This document shows, piece by piece, positions 50,088 through 60,910 of a stretch of DNA of 64,000 nt. Position numbers and translations under genes: made by a program. Source of the stretch: JAKACA01 sp049510975. GTDB taxonomy: Bacteria > Actinomycetota > Acidimicrobiia > Acidimicrobiales > Bog-793. The stretch is taken from assembly GCA_049510975.1 (NCBI GenBank), contig JBEKYM010000012.1, positions 1-64,000 of the forward strand, in the 5' to 3' direction. The notes under the pieces are model-generated. The model had not been told where the DNA came from and did not search any database. It saw only the letters and a list, made by a program, of their open reading frames with translations. Each line of letters begins with the position of its first letter. Within the stretch, counting starts at the first letter, position 1.

Positions 50088-50930
50088 ATGGCTGAGGTGG
50101 TGCGGGCGGGTTTGATCCAGGCCAGCTGGACTGGTGACAGGGACACGATGACGAACAAGGCAATCGCCGCCGTCCGCGAAGCGGCAGCGGAGGGAGCCAA
50201 GGTCATCTGCCTGCAGGAGCTGTTCAACGGCCCGTACTTCTGCCAAGTGCAGGAGACCGAGTGGTACGACTGGGCCGAGCCGGTGCCCGACGGCCCCACG
50301 GTCCGGCGGATGATGGACGTCGCCCGCGACGTCGGCGCCGTGCTCATCGTCCCGGTCTACGAGGTGGAGCACCCCGGGGTCTTCTACAACACCGCTGCGG
50401 TGATCGATTCCGACGGCAGCTACCTCGGCAAGCACCGGAAGAACCACATCCCGCAGGTGTCGGGTTTCTTGGAGAAGTTCTACTTCCGGCCGGGCAACCT
50501 CGGCTACCCGGTGTTCGACACCGCCGTCGGCCGGATCGGCGTCTACATCTGTTACGAACGCCACTTTCCCGAAGGCTGGCGTGCCCTCGGGCTCGGCGGC
50601 GCCAAGATCGTCTTCAACCCGTCAGCCACGAGCCGTGGCCTCTCGGAATACCTCTGGCGGCTGGAGCAGCCCGCCGCCGCCGTGGCCAACGAGTACTTCG
50701 TCGGCACGATCAATCGAGTCGGTGTCGAGCCGCTCGGGACGAACGACTTCTACGGGCAGTCGTACTTCGTCGACCCGCGCGGTCAGCTCGTCGGAGACGC
50801 CGCCTCCGACCGCGACGACGAGATCGTCGTGCGAGACCTCGACCTGTCGATGATCGACGACGTGCGCCGGCTCTGGGCCTTCTACCGCGACCGGCGGCCG
50901 GAGACCTACGGCACTCTCAGCGAGGCCTGA
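50088..50930 (+). CDS. Beta-ureidopropionase / N-carbamoyl-amino acid amidohydrolase (nitrilase superfamily)
   Basis: A 280-residue nitrilase-fold enzyme. The catalytic triad is visible: Glu in VICLQELFNGPYFCQ, Lys in YLGKHRKNHIPQVSGFLEKF and Cys in VGRIGVYICYERHFPEGWRA. It hydrolyses N-carbamoyl-beta-alanine to beta-alanine, CO2 and ammonia, the third step of reductive pyrimidine degradation. The ATG has GGAGGGGG five bases upstream. It is first of a five-gene operon; dihydropyrimidinase starts four bases after its stop. Confidence 0.92.
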   Translation: MAEVVRAGLIQASWTGDRDTMTNKAIAAVREAAAEGAKVICLQELFNGPYFCQVQETEWYDWAEPVPDGPTVRRMMDVARDVGAVLIVPVYEVEHPGVFYNTAAVIDSDGSYLGKHRKNHIPQVSGFLEKFYFRPGNLGYPVFDTAVGRIGVYICYERHFPEGWRALGLGGAKIVFNPSATSRGLSEYLWRLEQPAAAVANEYFVGTINRVGVEPLGTNDFYGQSYFVDPRGQLVGDAASDRDDEIVVRDLDLSMIDDVRRLWAFYRDRRPETYGTLSEA

Positions 50931-50934
50931 GGCC

Positions 50935-52338
<1,404 letters not shown>

Positions 52339-52354
52339 ACCGAAAGGACCCCGC

Positions 52355-53356
52355 ATGGACATCGGCCTCGTGCTGCAGGCGAACCCGCCGGCGAGCCAGC
52401 TCGTCGAGCGCGCCCGCGAAGCCGAGGCCGCTGGTTTCAGCCACGTGTGGACGTTCGACTCCTGCGTCCTATGGCAGGAGCCGTTCGTCATCTACTCGCG
52501 CATCCTCGCCACCACCTCCAAGGTGCGCATCGGACCGATGGTGACGAACCCGGCCACGAGAGACTGGTCCGTGACGGCGTCGCTGTTTGCCACCTTGAAC
52601 GAGATGTTCGGCAACCGGACGGTCTGCGGCATCGGCCGTGGCGACTCGGCCCTGCGGGTCATCGGCAGGCAGCCGACGTCGATGCAGACCTTCGCCGACT
52701 CCATCACGGTCATCAAAGATCTCGCCGAGGGTCGGGAGGCGACGCTCAACGGAACGACGGTGCGCATCCCCTGGGCAAGTGACAGCCGGCTGCCGATATG
52801 GGGTGCCGGTTACGGTCCGCGGGCGCTGAAGGTGATCGGAGAGCGGGCGGACGGCTACATCCTGCAAGTCGCCGACCCCGACATCGCCCGTTGGACGATC
52901 GACTCGGTGCGAGCAGCGGCCGTGGCGGCCGGCCGCGACGCCAGCGCCATCTCCGTCTGCGTCGCCGCCCCCGCCTATGTCGGCGACGACCTCAGCCATC
53001 AACGCGACCAGTTGCGCTGGTTCGGTGGAATGGTCGGCAACCACGTCGCCGACTTGGTCGGTCGCTACGGGGAGGAGTCCGATGTTCCCCGAGCCCTCAC
53101 GGACTACGTGAAGGGCCGCCAGGCGTACGACTACCGTCACCACGGCCGCGCCGACAACCCGGACGTCGAGTTCGTTCCCGACGACATCGTGGAGCGTTTC
53201 TGCCTGCTCGGGCCGGCCGAGCAGCACGTCGACCGCCTTGGCGAGCTCGCCGGCCTCGGCGTCGACCAGTTCGCCCTCTACCTGATGCACGACTCGGCCG
53301 ACGCCACCTTCGAGGCCTACCGGGACAGCGTGATCCCCGCCGTTCAGCCGTTCTGA
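52355..53356 (+). CDS. LLM-class flavin- or F420-dependent oxidoreductase
   Basis: A 333-residue TIM-barrel luciferase-like protein beginning MDIGLVLQANPPASQLVERA, with FSHVWTFDSCVLWQEPFVIY, GIGRGDSALRVIGRQPTSM and IWGAGYGPRALKVIGERADG. AAAGGA precedes the ATG by six bases. Proteins of this type recur in hydantoinase/pyrimidine operons. Here it replaces the expected dihydropyrimidine dehydrogenase gene in the cluster, so it may catalyse a reduction or oxygenation of the pyrimidine or a related ring. That role is inference. Confidence 0.88.
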   Translation: MDIGLVLQANPPASQLVERAREAEAAGFSHVWTFDSCVLWQEPFVIYSRILATTSKVRIGPMVTNPATRDWSVTASLFATLNEMFGNRTVCGIGRGDSALRVIGRQPTSMQTFADSITVIKDLAEGREATLNGTTVRIPWASDSRLPIWGAGYGPRALKVIGERADGYILQVADPDIARWTIDSVRAAAVAAGRDASAISVCVAAPAYVGDDLSHQRDQLRWFGGMVGNHVADLVGRYGEESDVPRALTDYVKGRQAYDYRHHGRADNPDVEFVPDDIVERFCLLGPAEQHVDRLGELAGLGVDQFALYLMHDSADATFEAYRDSVIPAVQPF

Positions 53357-53423
53357 CCCCACGAGCCGGCAGCTGGAGCACGCACGGTGAACGGACGCGG
53401 CCGGACGGCGCGAGAATCCCCTC

Positions 53424-54935
53424 ATGACCGGTTCCTCCCCCTCCCTCCCCATCGTCCGGCACTGGATCGACGGCAAGCCCTCCGACGGGACGGCCGACCG
53501 CTTGGGTGACGTCTACGACCCCGCCACCGGCGAGCTCACCAAGCGCGTCGCCTTCGCCTCGGTGGCCGATGTCGACCAAGCTGTCGCCTCCGCAACCTCG
53601 GCGTTCGCAACCTGGCGCAACTCCTCCCTGGCGCGGCGCTCGAAGATTCTCTTCGCGTTCCGCGAGATCGTCGTCGAACGTGCCTCGGAGCTGGCCGCCA
53701 TCGTCACCGCCGAGCACGGCAAGGTCCTCTCCGACGCCCTCGGCGAGGTGAACCGCGCCATCGAGGTGATGGAGTTCGCCTGCGGCATCCCTCACCTGTT
53801 GAAGGGTGGCTACTCCGAAGAGGTCTCCACGCAGGTCGACGTCTACTCGATCCGCCAGCCCCTCGGCGTGGTCGGCATCATCAGCCCGTTCAACTTCCCG
53901 GCCATGGTGCCAAGTTGGTTCTTTCCCATCGCCATCGCCTGCGGCAACACCGTGGTGCTGAAGCCGAGCGAGAAGGACCCGAGTGCGTCGGTGTGGTTCG
54001 CGGAACGCTGGGCAGAGGCGGGCCTGCCCGAAGGCGTGTTCAATGTCGTCCATGGCGACAAAATCGCCGTGGACCGGATCCTCGACCACCCAGATGTCCA
54101 GGCCGTTTCTTTCGTCGGCTCCACCCCCATCGCCCGCTACGTCTACGAGAATGGCACGAAGGCCGGCAAGCGGGTGCAGGCGCTCGGCGGGGCCAAGAAC
54201 CACATGGTCGTGCTGCCGGATGCCGACCTCGACCTCGCGGCCGATGCTGCCGTCAACGCCGGCTTCGGGTCGGCGGGTGAACGCTGCATGGCCATCTCGG
54301 CAGTCGTCGCCGTCGAACCGGTCGCCGACGAGCTCATCTCCAAGATCTGCGAGCGGATGGCCACACTCAAAGTCGGCGACGGTCGCCGGGACGTCGACAT
54401 GGGTCCGCTCGTCACGAGCGCCCATCGTGACAAGGTCGCCGGGTATCTCGAGGCCGGCGTCGAGTCGGGTGCTGAGCTCGTCGTCGACGGCCGCGCCACC
54501 GAGGTGGACGGCGAGTCGGGCGGCTACTGGCTCGGGCCGACGTTGTTCGACAAGGTCACGCCCGACATGTCGATCTACACCGACGAGATCTTCGGCCCGG
54601 TGCTCTCGGTTGTGCGGGTCTCCAGCTACGACGCAGCCCTCGAGCTCGTCAACAGCAACCCATATGGCAACGGCACTGCCATCTTCACCAACGACGGCGG
54701 CGCCGCCCGTCGTTTCCAACACGAGGTCGAAGTCGGCATGGTCGGTGTCAACGTGCCCATCCCCGTTCCGGTCTCCTACTACTCCTTCGGCGGGTGGAAG
54801 GCATCGCTCTTCGGCGACAGCCATGCGCACGGCACCGAGGGCGTGCACTTCTACACGCGAGGGAAGGTCGTGACGAGCCGTTGGCTGGATCCGAGCCATG
54901 GCGGGATCAACCTGGGCTTCCCGCAGACTTCGTGA
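53424..54935 (+). CDS. mmsA: CoA-acylating methylmalonate/malonate-semialdehyde dehydrogenase
   Basis: A 503-residue aldehyde dehydrogenase of the MmsA family: QPLGVVGIISPFNFPAMVPS, WFFPIAIACGNTVVLKPSEK, VSFVGSTPIARYVYENGTKA and the active-site cysteine in GFGSAGERCMAISAVVAVE. EIFGPVLSVVRVSSYDAALE is a further family block. It converts (methyl)malonate semialdehyde to propionyl-CoA or acetyl-CoA plus CO2, the end step after beta-alanine or 3-aminoisobutyrate transamination. It is followed by the matching aminotransferase. Confidence 0.93.
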   Translation: MTGSSPSLPIVRHWIDGKPSDGTADRLGDVYDPATGELTKRVAFASVADVDQAVASATSAFATWRNSSLARRSKILFAFREIVVERASELAAIVTAEHGKVLSDALGEVNRAIEVMEFACGIPHLLKGGYSEEVSTQVDVYSIRQPLGVVGIISPFNFPAMVPSWFFPIAIACGNTVVLKPSEKDPSASVWFAERWAEAGLPEGVFNVVHGDKIAVDRILDHPDVQAVSFVGSTPIARYVYENGTKAGKRVQALGGAKNHMVVLPDADLDLAADAAVNAGFGSAGERCMAISAVVAVEPVADELISKICERMATLKVGDGRRDVDMGPLVTSAHRDKVAGYLEAGVESGAELVVDGRATEVDGESGGYWLGPTLFDKVTPDMSIYTDEIFGPVLSVVRVSSYDAALELVNSNPYGNGTAIFTNDGGAARRFQHEVEVGMVGVNVPIPVPVSYYSFGGWKASLFGDSHAHGTEGVHFYTRGKVVTSRWLDPSHGGINLGFPQTS

Positions 54936-54999
54936 AGACCACCACCACCGCCGCCGCGGAGCCCATTTGCCACCGATCGTCGATCAGAGAAGGACGACC

Positions 55000-56355
55000 A
55001 TGACTGTCACCGTCGATACCGCCACCGAGGGCGCCCGTGTCTACGCAGCCGACCGAGCCCACGTGTTCCACTCCTGGGCGGCCCAGGATCTCATCAAGCC
55101 GATGGTCATCGCCGGCGCCGAAGGCTCCTACGTCTGGGACTACGACGGGAACAGGTACCTCGACTTCTCCTGCCAGCTGGTCAACACGAACATCGGTCAT
55201 CAGCACCCGAAGGTCGTGGCCGCCATCAAGGCACAAGCCGACCGGCTGTGCACGGTGGCGCCGCAGCACGCCAATGACGTACGCAGTGAGGCCGCTCGCC
55301 TCATCTGCGAGCGCGCTCCGGACGGGTTCGACAAGGTGTTCTTCACCAACGCCGGCGCCGAGGCGATCGAGCACGCCACCCGCATGGCCCGTCTGCACAC
55401 CGGACGCATCAAGCTGCTCTCGGCCTACCGCTCGTACCACGGCGCCACGACGACGGCGATCAACCTCACGGGCGACCCGCGGCGTTTTGCCAACGACTAC
55501 GGCAGCGCCGGCGTCGCTCACTTCTTCGGCCCGTTCCTGTACCGCTCCCCCTTTCACTCGGCCGACGAGCAACAAGAAACCCAGCGTGCCCTCGAGCACC
55601 TCCAGCAGGTCGTCGAATTCGAGGGTCCGTCCACGATCGCCGCCATCGTGCTCGAGACGATCCCCGGAACGGCCGGCATCATGCCGCCACCACCCGGCTA
55701 TTTGGCCGGCGTTCGCGACATCTGCAACCGGTACGGCATCGTGTACATCGCCGACGAGGTCATGGCAGGCTTCGGGCGAACCGGCAAGTGGTTCGCCTTC
55801 GAGCACTATGACGTCGTGCCCGACCTCATCACGTTCGCGAAGGGCGTGAACTCGGGCTACGTGCCGCTCGGAGGTGTCATCATCTCCGATCCGATCGTCG
55901 CCACGTTCGCCACTCGGGTCTATCCGGGCGGCCTCACGTACTCCGGCCACCCGCTGGCGTGCGCCTCGGCCGTGGCGACGATCAACGCCATGGCCGACGA
56001 AGGCATCGTCGAGAACGCCGCTCGCATCGGCGACGAGGTACTCCGGCCGGGGCTCCATGAGCTGGCGCGCCGTCACCCCTCCATCGGAGAGGTACGCGGT
56101 CTCGGCGTGTTCTTCGCCCTCGATCTCGTGAAGAACCGGGCGACGAAGGAGCCGCTCGCGCCCTACGGCGGCTCGAGCCCTGCCATGGACGAGCTCGTCG
56201 GTGCCTGCAAGCAGCGAGGGTTGCTCCCCTTCGTCAACTACCACCGCCTGCATGTCGTGCCGCCGTGCACGGTCAGCGACAACGAAGCCCGCGAGGGCCT
56301 GGCGATCCTCGACGAGGCTCTCTCGGTCGCCGACGCCCACACCGTGGGCGCCTGA
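55000..56355 (+). CDS. Class III PLP aminotransferase, probably beta-alanine/omega-amino acid specific
   Basis: A 451-residue omega-aminotransferase. PLP site elements are FFTNAGAEAIEHATRMARLH, YRSYHGATTTAINLTGDP, YIADEVMAGFGRTGKWFAFE and the Schiff-base lysine in ITFAKGVNSGYVPLGGVIIS. The RVYPGGLTYSGHPLACASAV block binds phosphate from the partner subunit. AGAAGGA precedes the ATG. In this operon it should convert beta-alanine (or 3-aminoisobutyrate) to the semialdehyde used by MmsA. Which acceptor it uses is not visible. Confidence 0.92.
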   Translation: MTVTVDTATEGARVYAADRAHVFHSWAAQDLIKPMVIAGAEGSYVWDYDGNRYLDFSCQLVNTNIGHQHPKVVAAIKAQADRLCTVAPQHANDVRSEAARLICERAPDGFDKVFFTNAGAEAIEHATRMARLHTGRIKLLSAYRSYHGATTTAINLTGDPRRFANDYGSAGVAHFFGPFLYRSPFHSADEQQETQRALEHLQQVVEFEGPSTIAAIVLETIPGTAGIMPPPPGYLAGVRDICNRYGIVYIADEVMAGFGRTGKWFAFEHYDVVPDLITFAKGVNSGYVPLGGVIISDPIVATFATRVYPGGLTYSGHPLACASAVATINAMADEGIVENAARIGDEVLRPGLHELARRHPSIGEVRGLGVFFALDLVKNRATKEPLAPYGGSSPAMDELVGACKQRGLLPFVNYHRLHVVPPCTVSDNEAREGLAILDEALSVADAHTVGA

Positions 56356-56370
56356 CGCCGGCCGGCCTGC

Positions 56371-57363
56371 TCAGGCCGAGGCCAGGCTCGGCGTGAAGTA
56401 GCGCTTGGGGTTCTCCACCATCATCTGGGTGATCTGAGCCTCGGTCACGCCCGACTCCAGCAGCGCGGGAAGAACGTCGTTGGAGATGTGCTCGTAGTGC
56501 CAGTTGGGGGTGAGCGCCGCCTGCATCGCCAGGACGTCGGGCCCGAACCAGTCGATCCAGCAGGAGGCGTCGTGCGACAGCACCATGCGATCGGCATACC
56601 CCCGTGCCGAAAGGGCGGCAATCGTCTGGATGCGGGACGGCGTCGGGTTGAACAAGTCGATGCCGAAACGGTCCATACCCAGCAACGCCCCAGTATCTGC
56701 CAGCTCCATCAAGTAGTCGAGGTCGTTGGAGTCACCGGCATGACCGACGACGAGCTTCGTCAGGTCGGCGCCTTCCTCGCTCAACACGCCGACGACATAG
56801 CGACCGGTGTACTCGGCCGAGGATGTGTGCACCGTCATGGGCGCGCCCGTCTCGAGGTGGGCCTTGGCGACCGCCCGGAGCACCCGCTCGACGCCGGGTG
56901 AGGCATCGGCGTGCTCGACGGCGCACTTGAGGAAGGCCGCTCTCACCCCCGTGTCGGCGATGCCCTCTCGCAGGTCCCGAACGAAGTCCCCCACCATGGG
57001 CTCGTCGCCCCCGAACATCGTGCCGGGACCTCGGTTGGAGTAGGGGAAGGGAAGGTCGCCGTAGGTGTAGACGCCCGTGGCGGCGATGATGTGTACCGGA
57101 ACCTCGGCTGCCACTTTCTGGATCCGAGGGATGTACCGACCGAGCCCGACGACCGTCGGGTCGACGATGGCGGTCACCCCTTTGGCGTGCAGGGAGCGGA
57201 GCTTGACGACGGCATCGGCCACCCGAGCGTCCTCGTCCCACCACGCACCCGGGCCGTAGTTCTGGGCATAGTCCGCACTCAGCACGAAGACGTGCTCGTG
57301 CATGAGCGTCGGCCCCAGGGAGTCGAGCTCCACCGAGCCGTTCACCGTCTCTACCTGAGGCAT
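56371..57363 (-). CDS. Phosphotriesterase-family metal-dependent hydrolase
   Basis: A 330-residue TIM-barrel amidohydrolase-superfamily protein. The metal motifs are LGPTLMHEHVFVL (HxH type), the bridging lysine in RAAFLKCAVEHADASPG, then MTVHTSSAEY, LVVGHAGDSNDLDYLMEL and MVLSHDASCWIDWFG. The family includes lactonases and phosphotriesterase-related proteins. A lactonase or carbamoyl/ester hydrolase is more likely here than an organophosphate hydrolase. The ATG at 57363 has GGGGGAG eight bases upstream. It is convergent with the aminotransferase. Confidence 0.9.
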   Translation of the reverse strand: MPQVETVNGSVELDSLGPTLMHEHVFVLSADYAQNYGPGAWWDEDARVADAVVKLRSLHAKGVTAIVDPTVVGLGRYIPRIQKVAAEVPVHIIAATGVYTYGDLPFPYSNRGPGTMFGGDEPMVGDFVRDLREGIADTGVRAAFLKCAVEHADASPGVERVLRAVAKAHLETGAPMTVHTSSAEYTGRYVVGVLSEEGADLTKLVVGHAGDSNDLDYLMELADTGALLGMDRFGIDLFNPTPSRIQTIAALSARGYADRMVLSHDASCWIDWFGPDVLAMQAALTPNWHYEHISNDVLPALLESGVTEAQITQMMVENPKRYFTPSLASA

Positions 57364-57433
57364 TTCGTTGTCTCCCCCCGTGAGGTGTCGTTGGAACGGC
57401 GACCGCCGGCTCTGCCAAGGGCGCCGCTCGGCG

Positions 57434-58492
57434 TCAGGGCTGTCGTTCCCACAGCCAGGTGCCGTTGTAGTCCTGCCCCGGCTCGGGTGAGCCGCCGAAC
57501 AGGACGAGCTGGTTCGTGGCACCGTCGAAGGTCATCGTGGCCACGGCTCGGTGCTCGGGGACCGTTGCCGGCGCCTTGGCGTTCCACGTACCCCCGCTCC
57601 AGGTCCAGGTCCCCGAGTAGGTGACCAGGGTGTTGCCGACCTCGGCGGCTCCACCGATCAAGATCATCTGGAAGCTGGCGGCGTCGTAGGCAAGCGTGGC
57701 GGCGAATCTCGAGGCTGGGACGGTCGCCGGGCTCTGCTTGACCCAGTTCGTACCGGTCCACGCCCAGGTCTCGTTCGAGGTGTCCAGATCAGCGACGCCG
57801 TAATTCTCCGTCCCGCCGAACAAGATGAGGTTCGCCGTCGTCGGGTAGTAGGCCATGGAGGCGCCGCCGAGAGCTGGCGGACTCGTGGCCGGCGAGGCCA
57901 GCTCCCAGTTGGTGCCGGTCCATGTCCACGTCTGGTCCTCGACGGTCTGGGTGTTGGTGATGCCGCCGAAGAGCACGAGCTGACTGGACGCCGCATCCCA
58001 GGCGAGGCTCGGCTCCAGGCCGCCGGATGGGCTCGCCGAGGTCTTGACGGCTTGCCAGGTGGCCCCCGTCCACAGCCAAGTCGAGGTCTGCACGGTGCCG
58101 CCGACGTTCAGGCCACCGAACAACAACAGTTGATGCTTGGCGGCGTCGTAGGCCATGACCTCGCCGGCGAGGGCCGGCGGGCGAGCCTTTGGATGGAGCT
58201 GGGCCCAGGTAGAGCCCGTCCAGGACCAGGTGTCGGAGAGGGGTACGCCGGCGGCCGTCTCGCCCCCGTACATGATGAACTGGCGGGTGGCAGCGTCGTA
58301 GGCGCTCGCCATGGAGTCCCGCGCGGACGGGCTCGTCGGTGGGCTGAGATGCACCCAGTTGTAGGCCGGAGGCGGAGCGCCCGCCGCGGCCGCGGCAGCC
58401 CCTGTCTGCAGGGCGCAGAGAGCGACCCCGGCGGCGACTGCCGCCAGTGCCACGCGCCCGATGGGACGAGGACGACTGCGATTCCAGCTCAT
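57434..58492 (-). CDS. Secreted Kelch-repeat beta-propeller protein
   Basis: A 352-residue protein with a signal peptide (MSWNRSRPRPIGRVALAAVA, then a hydrophobic Ala-rich run). Six Kelch-type repeats follow. Each has a hydrophobic strand ending in GG (FIMYGGE, LLLFGGL, LVLFGGI, LILFGGT, MILIGGA, LVLFGGS) and a W-x-W block (DTWSWTGSTW, STWLWTGATW, QTWTWTGTNW, ETWAWTGTNW, GTWTWSGGTW, GTWLWERQP). A six-bladed propeller is predicted. No catalytic residues are evident, so a binding role outside the cell is likely. Confidence 0.85.
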   Translation of the reverse strand: MSWNRSRPRPIGRVALAAVAAGVALCALQTGAAAAAAGAPPPAYNWVHLSPPTSPSARDSMASAYDAATRQFIMYGGETAAGVPLSDTWSWTGSTWAQLHPKARPPALAGEVMAYDAAKHQLLLFGGLNVGGTVQTSTWLWTGATWQAVKTSASPSGGLEPSLAWDAASSQLVLFGGITNTQTVEDQTWTWTGTNWELASPATSPPALGGASMAYYPTTANLILFGGTENYGVADLDTSNETWAWTGTNWVKQSPATVPASRFAATLAYDAASFQMILIGGAAEVGNTLVTYSGTWTWSGGTWNAKAPATVPEHRAVATMTFDGATNQLVLFGGSPEPGQDYNGTWLWERQP

Positions 58493-58536
58493 GACGGCGA
58501 GGCTACGTGGTCTTCGACCCTCGCCGGCGGCGCTCG

Positions 58537-58950
58537 TCAATCGGCTGGATCCACGCTCGGAGCGATGACGTAGGCGGCCCCGACGGCGCCGAGGATCGTG
58601 GCGAGCACCGCCCAGCGCGTCCGGCGCGGCAGCTGGCCGAAGGCGATCATCGTGGCGACGGCGTCTCCGGAGTCGGCCAGGCCCCCCGCTTCGATCCAGC
58701 CCCGAGCCGGGCCTTCGTGACGCAGGGCGAGGATCGCGCCCGCGCCGAGCGCCAGGTCGCGCGCCCCGAGCGCACGACCGATCAGGCGCCCTCCGGGCTG
58801 GTCGGCCACTTCAGGCCCCGCCCACGGTTTCAGCGCCACAGCAGGCGAGACCAGTGCGACTACGCCGATCAGCAGCCTGGCGCCGGCGAGCGCCTGTGCC
58901 GCCACACGCGCCTGCTGGGGCTCCAAGAGAACCGGCATCTGTTTGCTCAT
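58537..58950 (-). CDS. Small membrane protein of unknown function
   Basis: A 137-residue protein with three to four predicted membrane segments: ALAGARLLIGVVALVSPAVA, the LALGAGAILAL region and RWAVLATILGAVGAAYVIA. A loop contains GWIEAGGLADSGDAVAT. The pattern recalls DUF4267-like actinobacterial membrane proteins, but I cannot assign it firmly. The ATG at 58950 is preferred over an adjacent ATG at 58953 because GGGAGG is four bases upstream. Confidence 0.72.
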   Translation of the reverse strand: MSKQMPVLLEPQQARVAAQALAGARLLIGVVALVSPAVALKPWAGPEVADQPGGRLIGRALGARDLALGAGAILALRHEGPARGWIEAGGLADSGDAVATMIAFGQLPRRTRWAVLATILGAVGAAYVIAPSVDPAD

Positions 58951-59081
58951 CATGCCTCCCGTGTTGGTGCCAACCGTTGGTTCACCCCTGACTGTAGGAA
59001 GCACAGCCTCACAACGAATCTCTCCCGCGAGAAGGCGGGCGGACCGGTAGAGTCGGCGCCGAGCGACTAGGAGACAAAACC

Positions 59082-59513
59082 GTGTATTCCACCATCGTCG
59101 TAGGAACTGACGGATCCGAGTCAGCCGCCGAGGCTGTGAGCGCCGCCGCCGAGCTGGCCCGCCAGAGCGGTGCCGTCCTCCACCTCGTCACGGCGTACCA
59201 GGCGAGCTCCGGTGGTATGGCCGTGCTGGCGGCAGGTGTCGTGATCCCTGACCCGGGTCCCGCCCACGCCCTGATCTCGCAACGGGCTCACGACATCCTT
59301 GCCGAGGTCGCCGGAAAGTTGGAGGGGGTCTCGATCGAACGGCACGCTGCTGAAGGCGACCCCGCTGACAGCATCGTCGCCGTCGCCGAGCAGGTCGGCG
59401 CCGACGTCATCGTCGTTGGCAGCAAGGGGATGAACCGGCGGATTCTCGGTTCGGTCCCCAACTCCGTCGCCCACAAGGCTCCCTGTGCCGTCCTCATCGT
59501 GAAGACCGTCTGA
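59082..59513 (+). CDS. UspA-family universal stress protein
   Basis: A 143-residue single-domain Usp. It begins MYSTIVVGTDGSESAAEAVS and ends with the ATP-binding motif VVGSKGMNRRILGSVPNSVA (GxxG-x9-GS type) followed by CAVLIVKTV, so it is of the nucleotide-binding class. AGGAGAC precedes the GTG start. A TAGAGT hexamer at 59048-59053 could be the -10. It stands alone and probably acts in stress tolerance. Confidence 0.94.
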   Translation: MYSTIVVGTDGSESAAEAVSAAAELARQSGAVLHLVTAYQASSGGMAVLAAGVVIPDPGPAHALISQRAHDILAEVAGKLEGVSIERHAAEGDPADSIVAVAEQVGADVIVVGSKGMNRRILGSVPNSVAHKAPCAVLIVKTV

Positions 59514-59590
59514 GCCGTTGCCCGGCTGACTGTCTGCCCACCTGAGGGCGGTGGCCAGGTCATGACCGATCGCAGGGTCAGGCGCCCGAA

Positions 59591-60847
59591 GTGACGCCGG
59601 CCGCCCGGCCCGGCATGTTGGCGGCGCTTCGCATCCGGGATTTCGCCCTCCTCTGGTCGGGCCAAGCGGTCTCTGCCCTCGGTGACGGCGTCTTCACCGT
59701 GGCGCTCGTCATCGAGGTCCTCAGGGTCGACGACCGCCCGATCGCCCTCGCCTATGTGATCGCCGCCCGGGCGATCCCCTCGATCCTGCTGGCGCTCGTC
59801 GGCGGTGTGGTGAGCGATCGCCTGCCGAGGAGGCTCGTGATGCTGACTTCCGACACGATCCGGGGTCTCGCCGTCGGCACCATCGCCCTGTTGGTTGCGA
59901 CGCACCATGTCGGTCTGCTCTCCCTCGTCGCCATGTCGGCGATCTTCGGTGCAGCGGATGCGTTCTTCGGCCCCGCCTCCATGTCGATGGTTCCGGAACT
60001 GCTGCCGAGCGAACTGCTCGTGCAGGGCAATGGGCTGAGCTCCACCACCTCCAGCTTGGCGTCCAGCCTCATCGGACCCGCCACTGGCGGCGCCATCGTC
60101 GGCCTGATCGGGACGGCGGGGTCCTTCACCGCCGATGCCGTGAGCTACGGCGTGTCTGCTGCCTGCCTCGCCGTCATGAACGCCCGACCGCGCCCGAAAC
60201 CGCCTGGCGGCTCGGTGCTCGCAGATGCCCGAGAGGGTCTGGCGTTTCTTCGGTCGAAGCGCTGGCTCGTGATCACGCTCATCGCAGCCAGCATCGCCAA
60301 CCTCTTCGGGATCGCTCCCTTCGCCGTCCTCCTCCCGCTTCTCGTCCGTCACGTGCTACACGCCAGCCCGTTGGCGCTCGGCCTGGTCTTCGCCGTGGGC
60401 GGCGGGGCCGGCGCTGTCGCCTCGCTCGTCGTCGCACGGCTCGGCTCGCCCCCGCACCGCATCGTCGTCATGTGGACCGCCTACGGCTTGGCGGGCGTCG
60501 CCATCGCGGCGATGGCGGCGGCCGCGAACGTCTACGTCGTGGCCGCGCTGAGCGCAGCTGAGATCGGGCTCATCGTCTACGGAGACGTCCTCTACGTCGC
60601 AATGATGCAGCAGCTGATCCCGAACGAGTTACGGGGACGGGTGTTCTCGGTCAGCTATCTGCTGGCGTTCGTCCTCACGCCTCTCGGCACGATCGCCGGC
60701 GGACTGGCAGCCTCCGGCCTCGGCACGAGAACCGCCATTTTGCTGAGCGGATGCCTGTCGGGCGCCTGCGCCTTCGTGATCTTCATTCCCGGCGTTCGTG
60801 CTCCCGAAGCCGAGTTGCAAGAGGCCGCCTCCGAACCGGACACGTGA
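59591..60847 (+). CDS. MFS transporter (EntS-like exporter)
   Basis: A 418-residue major facilitator with about twelve membrane helices: LLWSGQAVSALGDGVFTVAL (helix 1), the conserved inter-helix loop GGVVSDRLPRRLVMLTSDTI, SSTTSSLASSLIGPATGGAI, and AEIGLIVYGDVLYVAMMQQL in the second half. It resembles the enterobactin-exporter/macrolide-efflux branch (MFS_3). Substrate unknown. The GTG start at 59591 was used; an ATG eight codons later is possible. Confidence 0.9.
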   Translation: MTPAARPGMLAALRIRDFALLWSGQAVSALGDGVFTVALVIEVLRVDDRPIALAYVIAARAIPSILLALVGGVVSDRLPRRLVMLTSDTIRGLAVGTIALLVATHHVGLLSLVAMSAIFGAADAFFGPASMSMVPELLPSELLVQGNGLSSTTSSLASSLIGPATGGAIVGLIGTAGSFTADAVSYGVSAACLAVMNARPRPKPPGGSVLADAREGLAFLRSKRWLVITLIAASIANLFGIAPFAVLLPLLVRHVLHASPLALGLVFAVGGGAGAVASLVVARLGSPPHRIVVMWTAYGLAGVAIAAMAAAANVYVVAALSAAEIGLIVYGDVLYVAMMQQLIPNELRGRVFSVSYLLAFVLTPLGTIAGGLAASGLGTRTAILLSGCLSGACAFVIFIPGVRAPEAELQEAASEPDT

Positions 60848-60910
60848 CAGAGCGCACACCGGAGCGATCAGCGGAACCTCATGGTCGTGAGCACGCATCT
60901 GCGGAGACTG

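Noticed and set aside
53097..54899. 600-codon minus-strand open frame opposite mmsA and the LLM gene
   Set aside because: The plus strand encodes intact MmsA and LLM proteins with all motifs; the antisense frame is Asp/His/Gly-rich noise.
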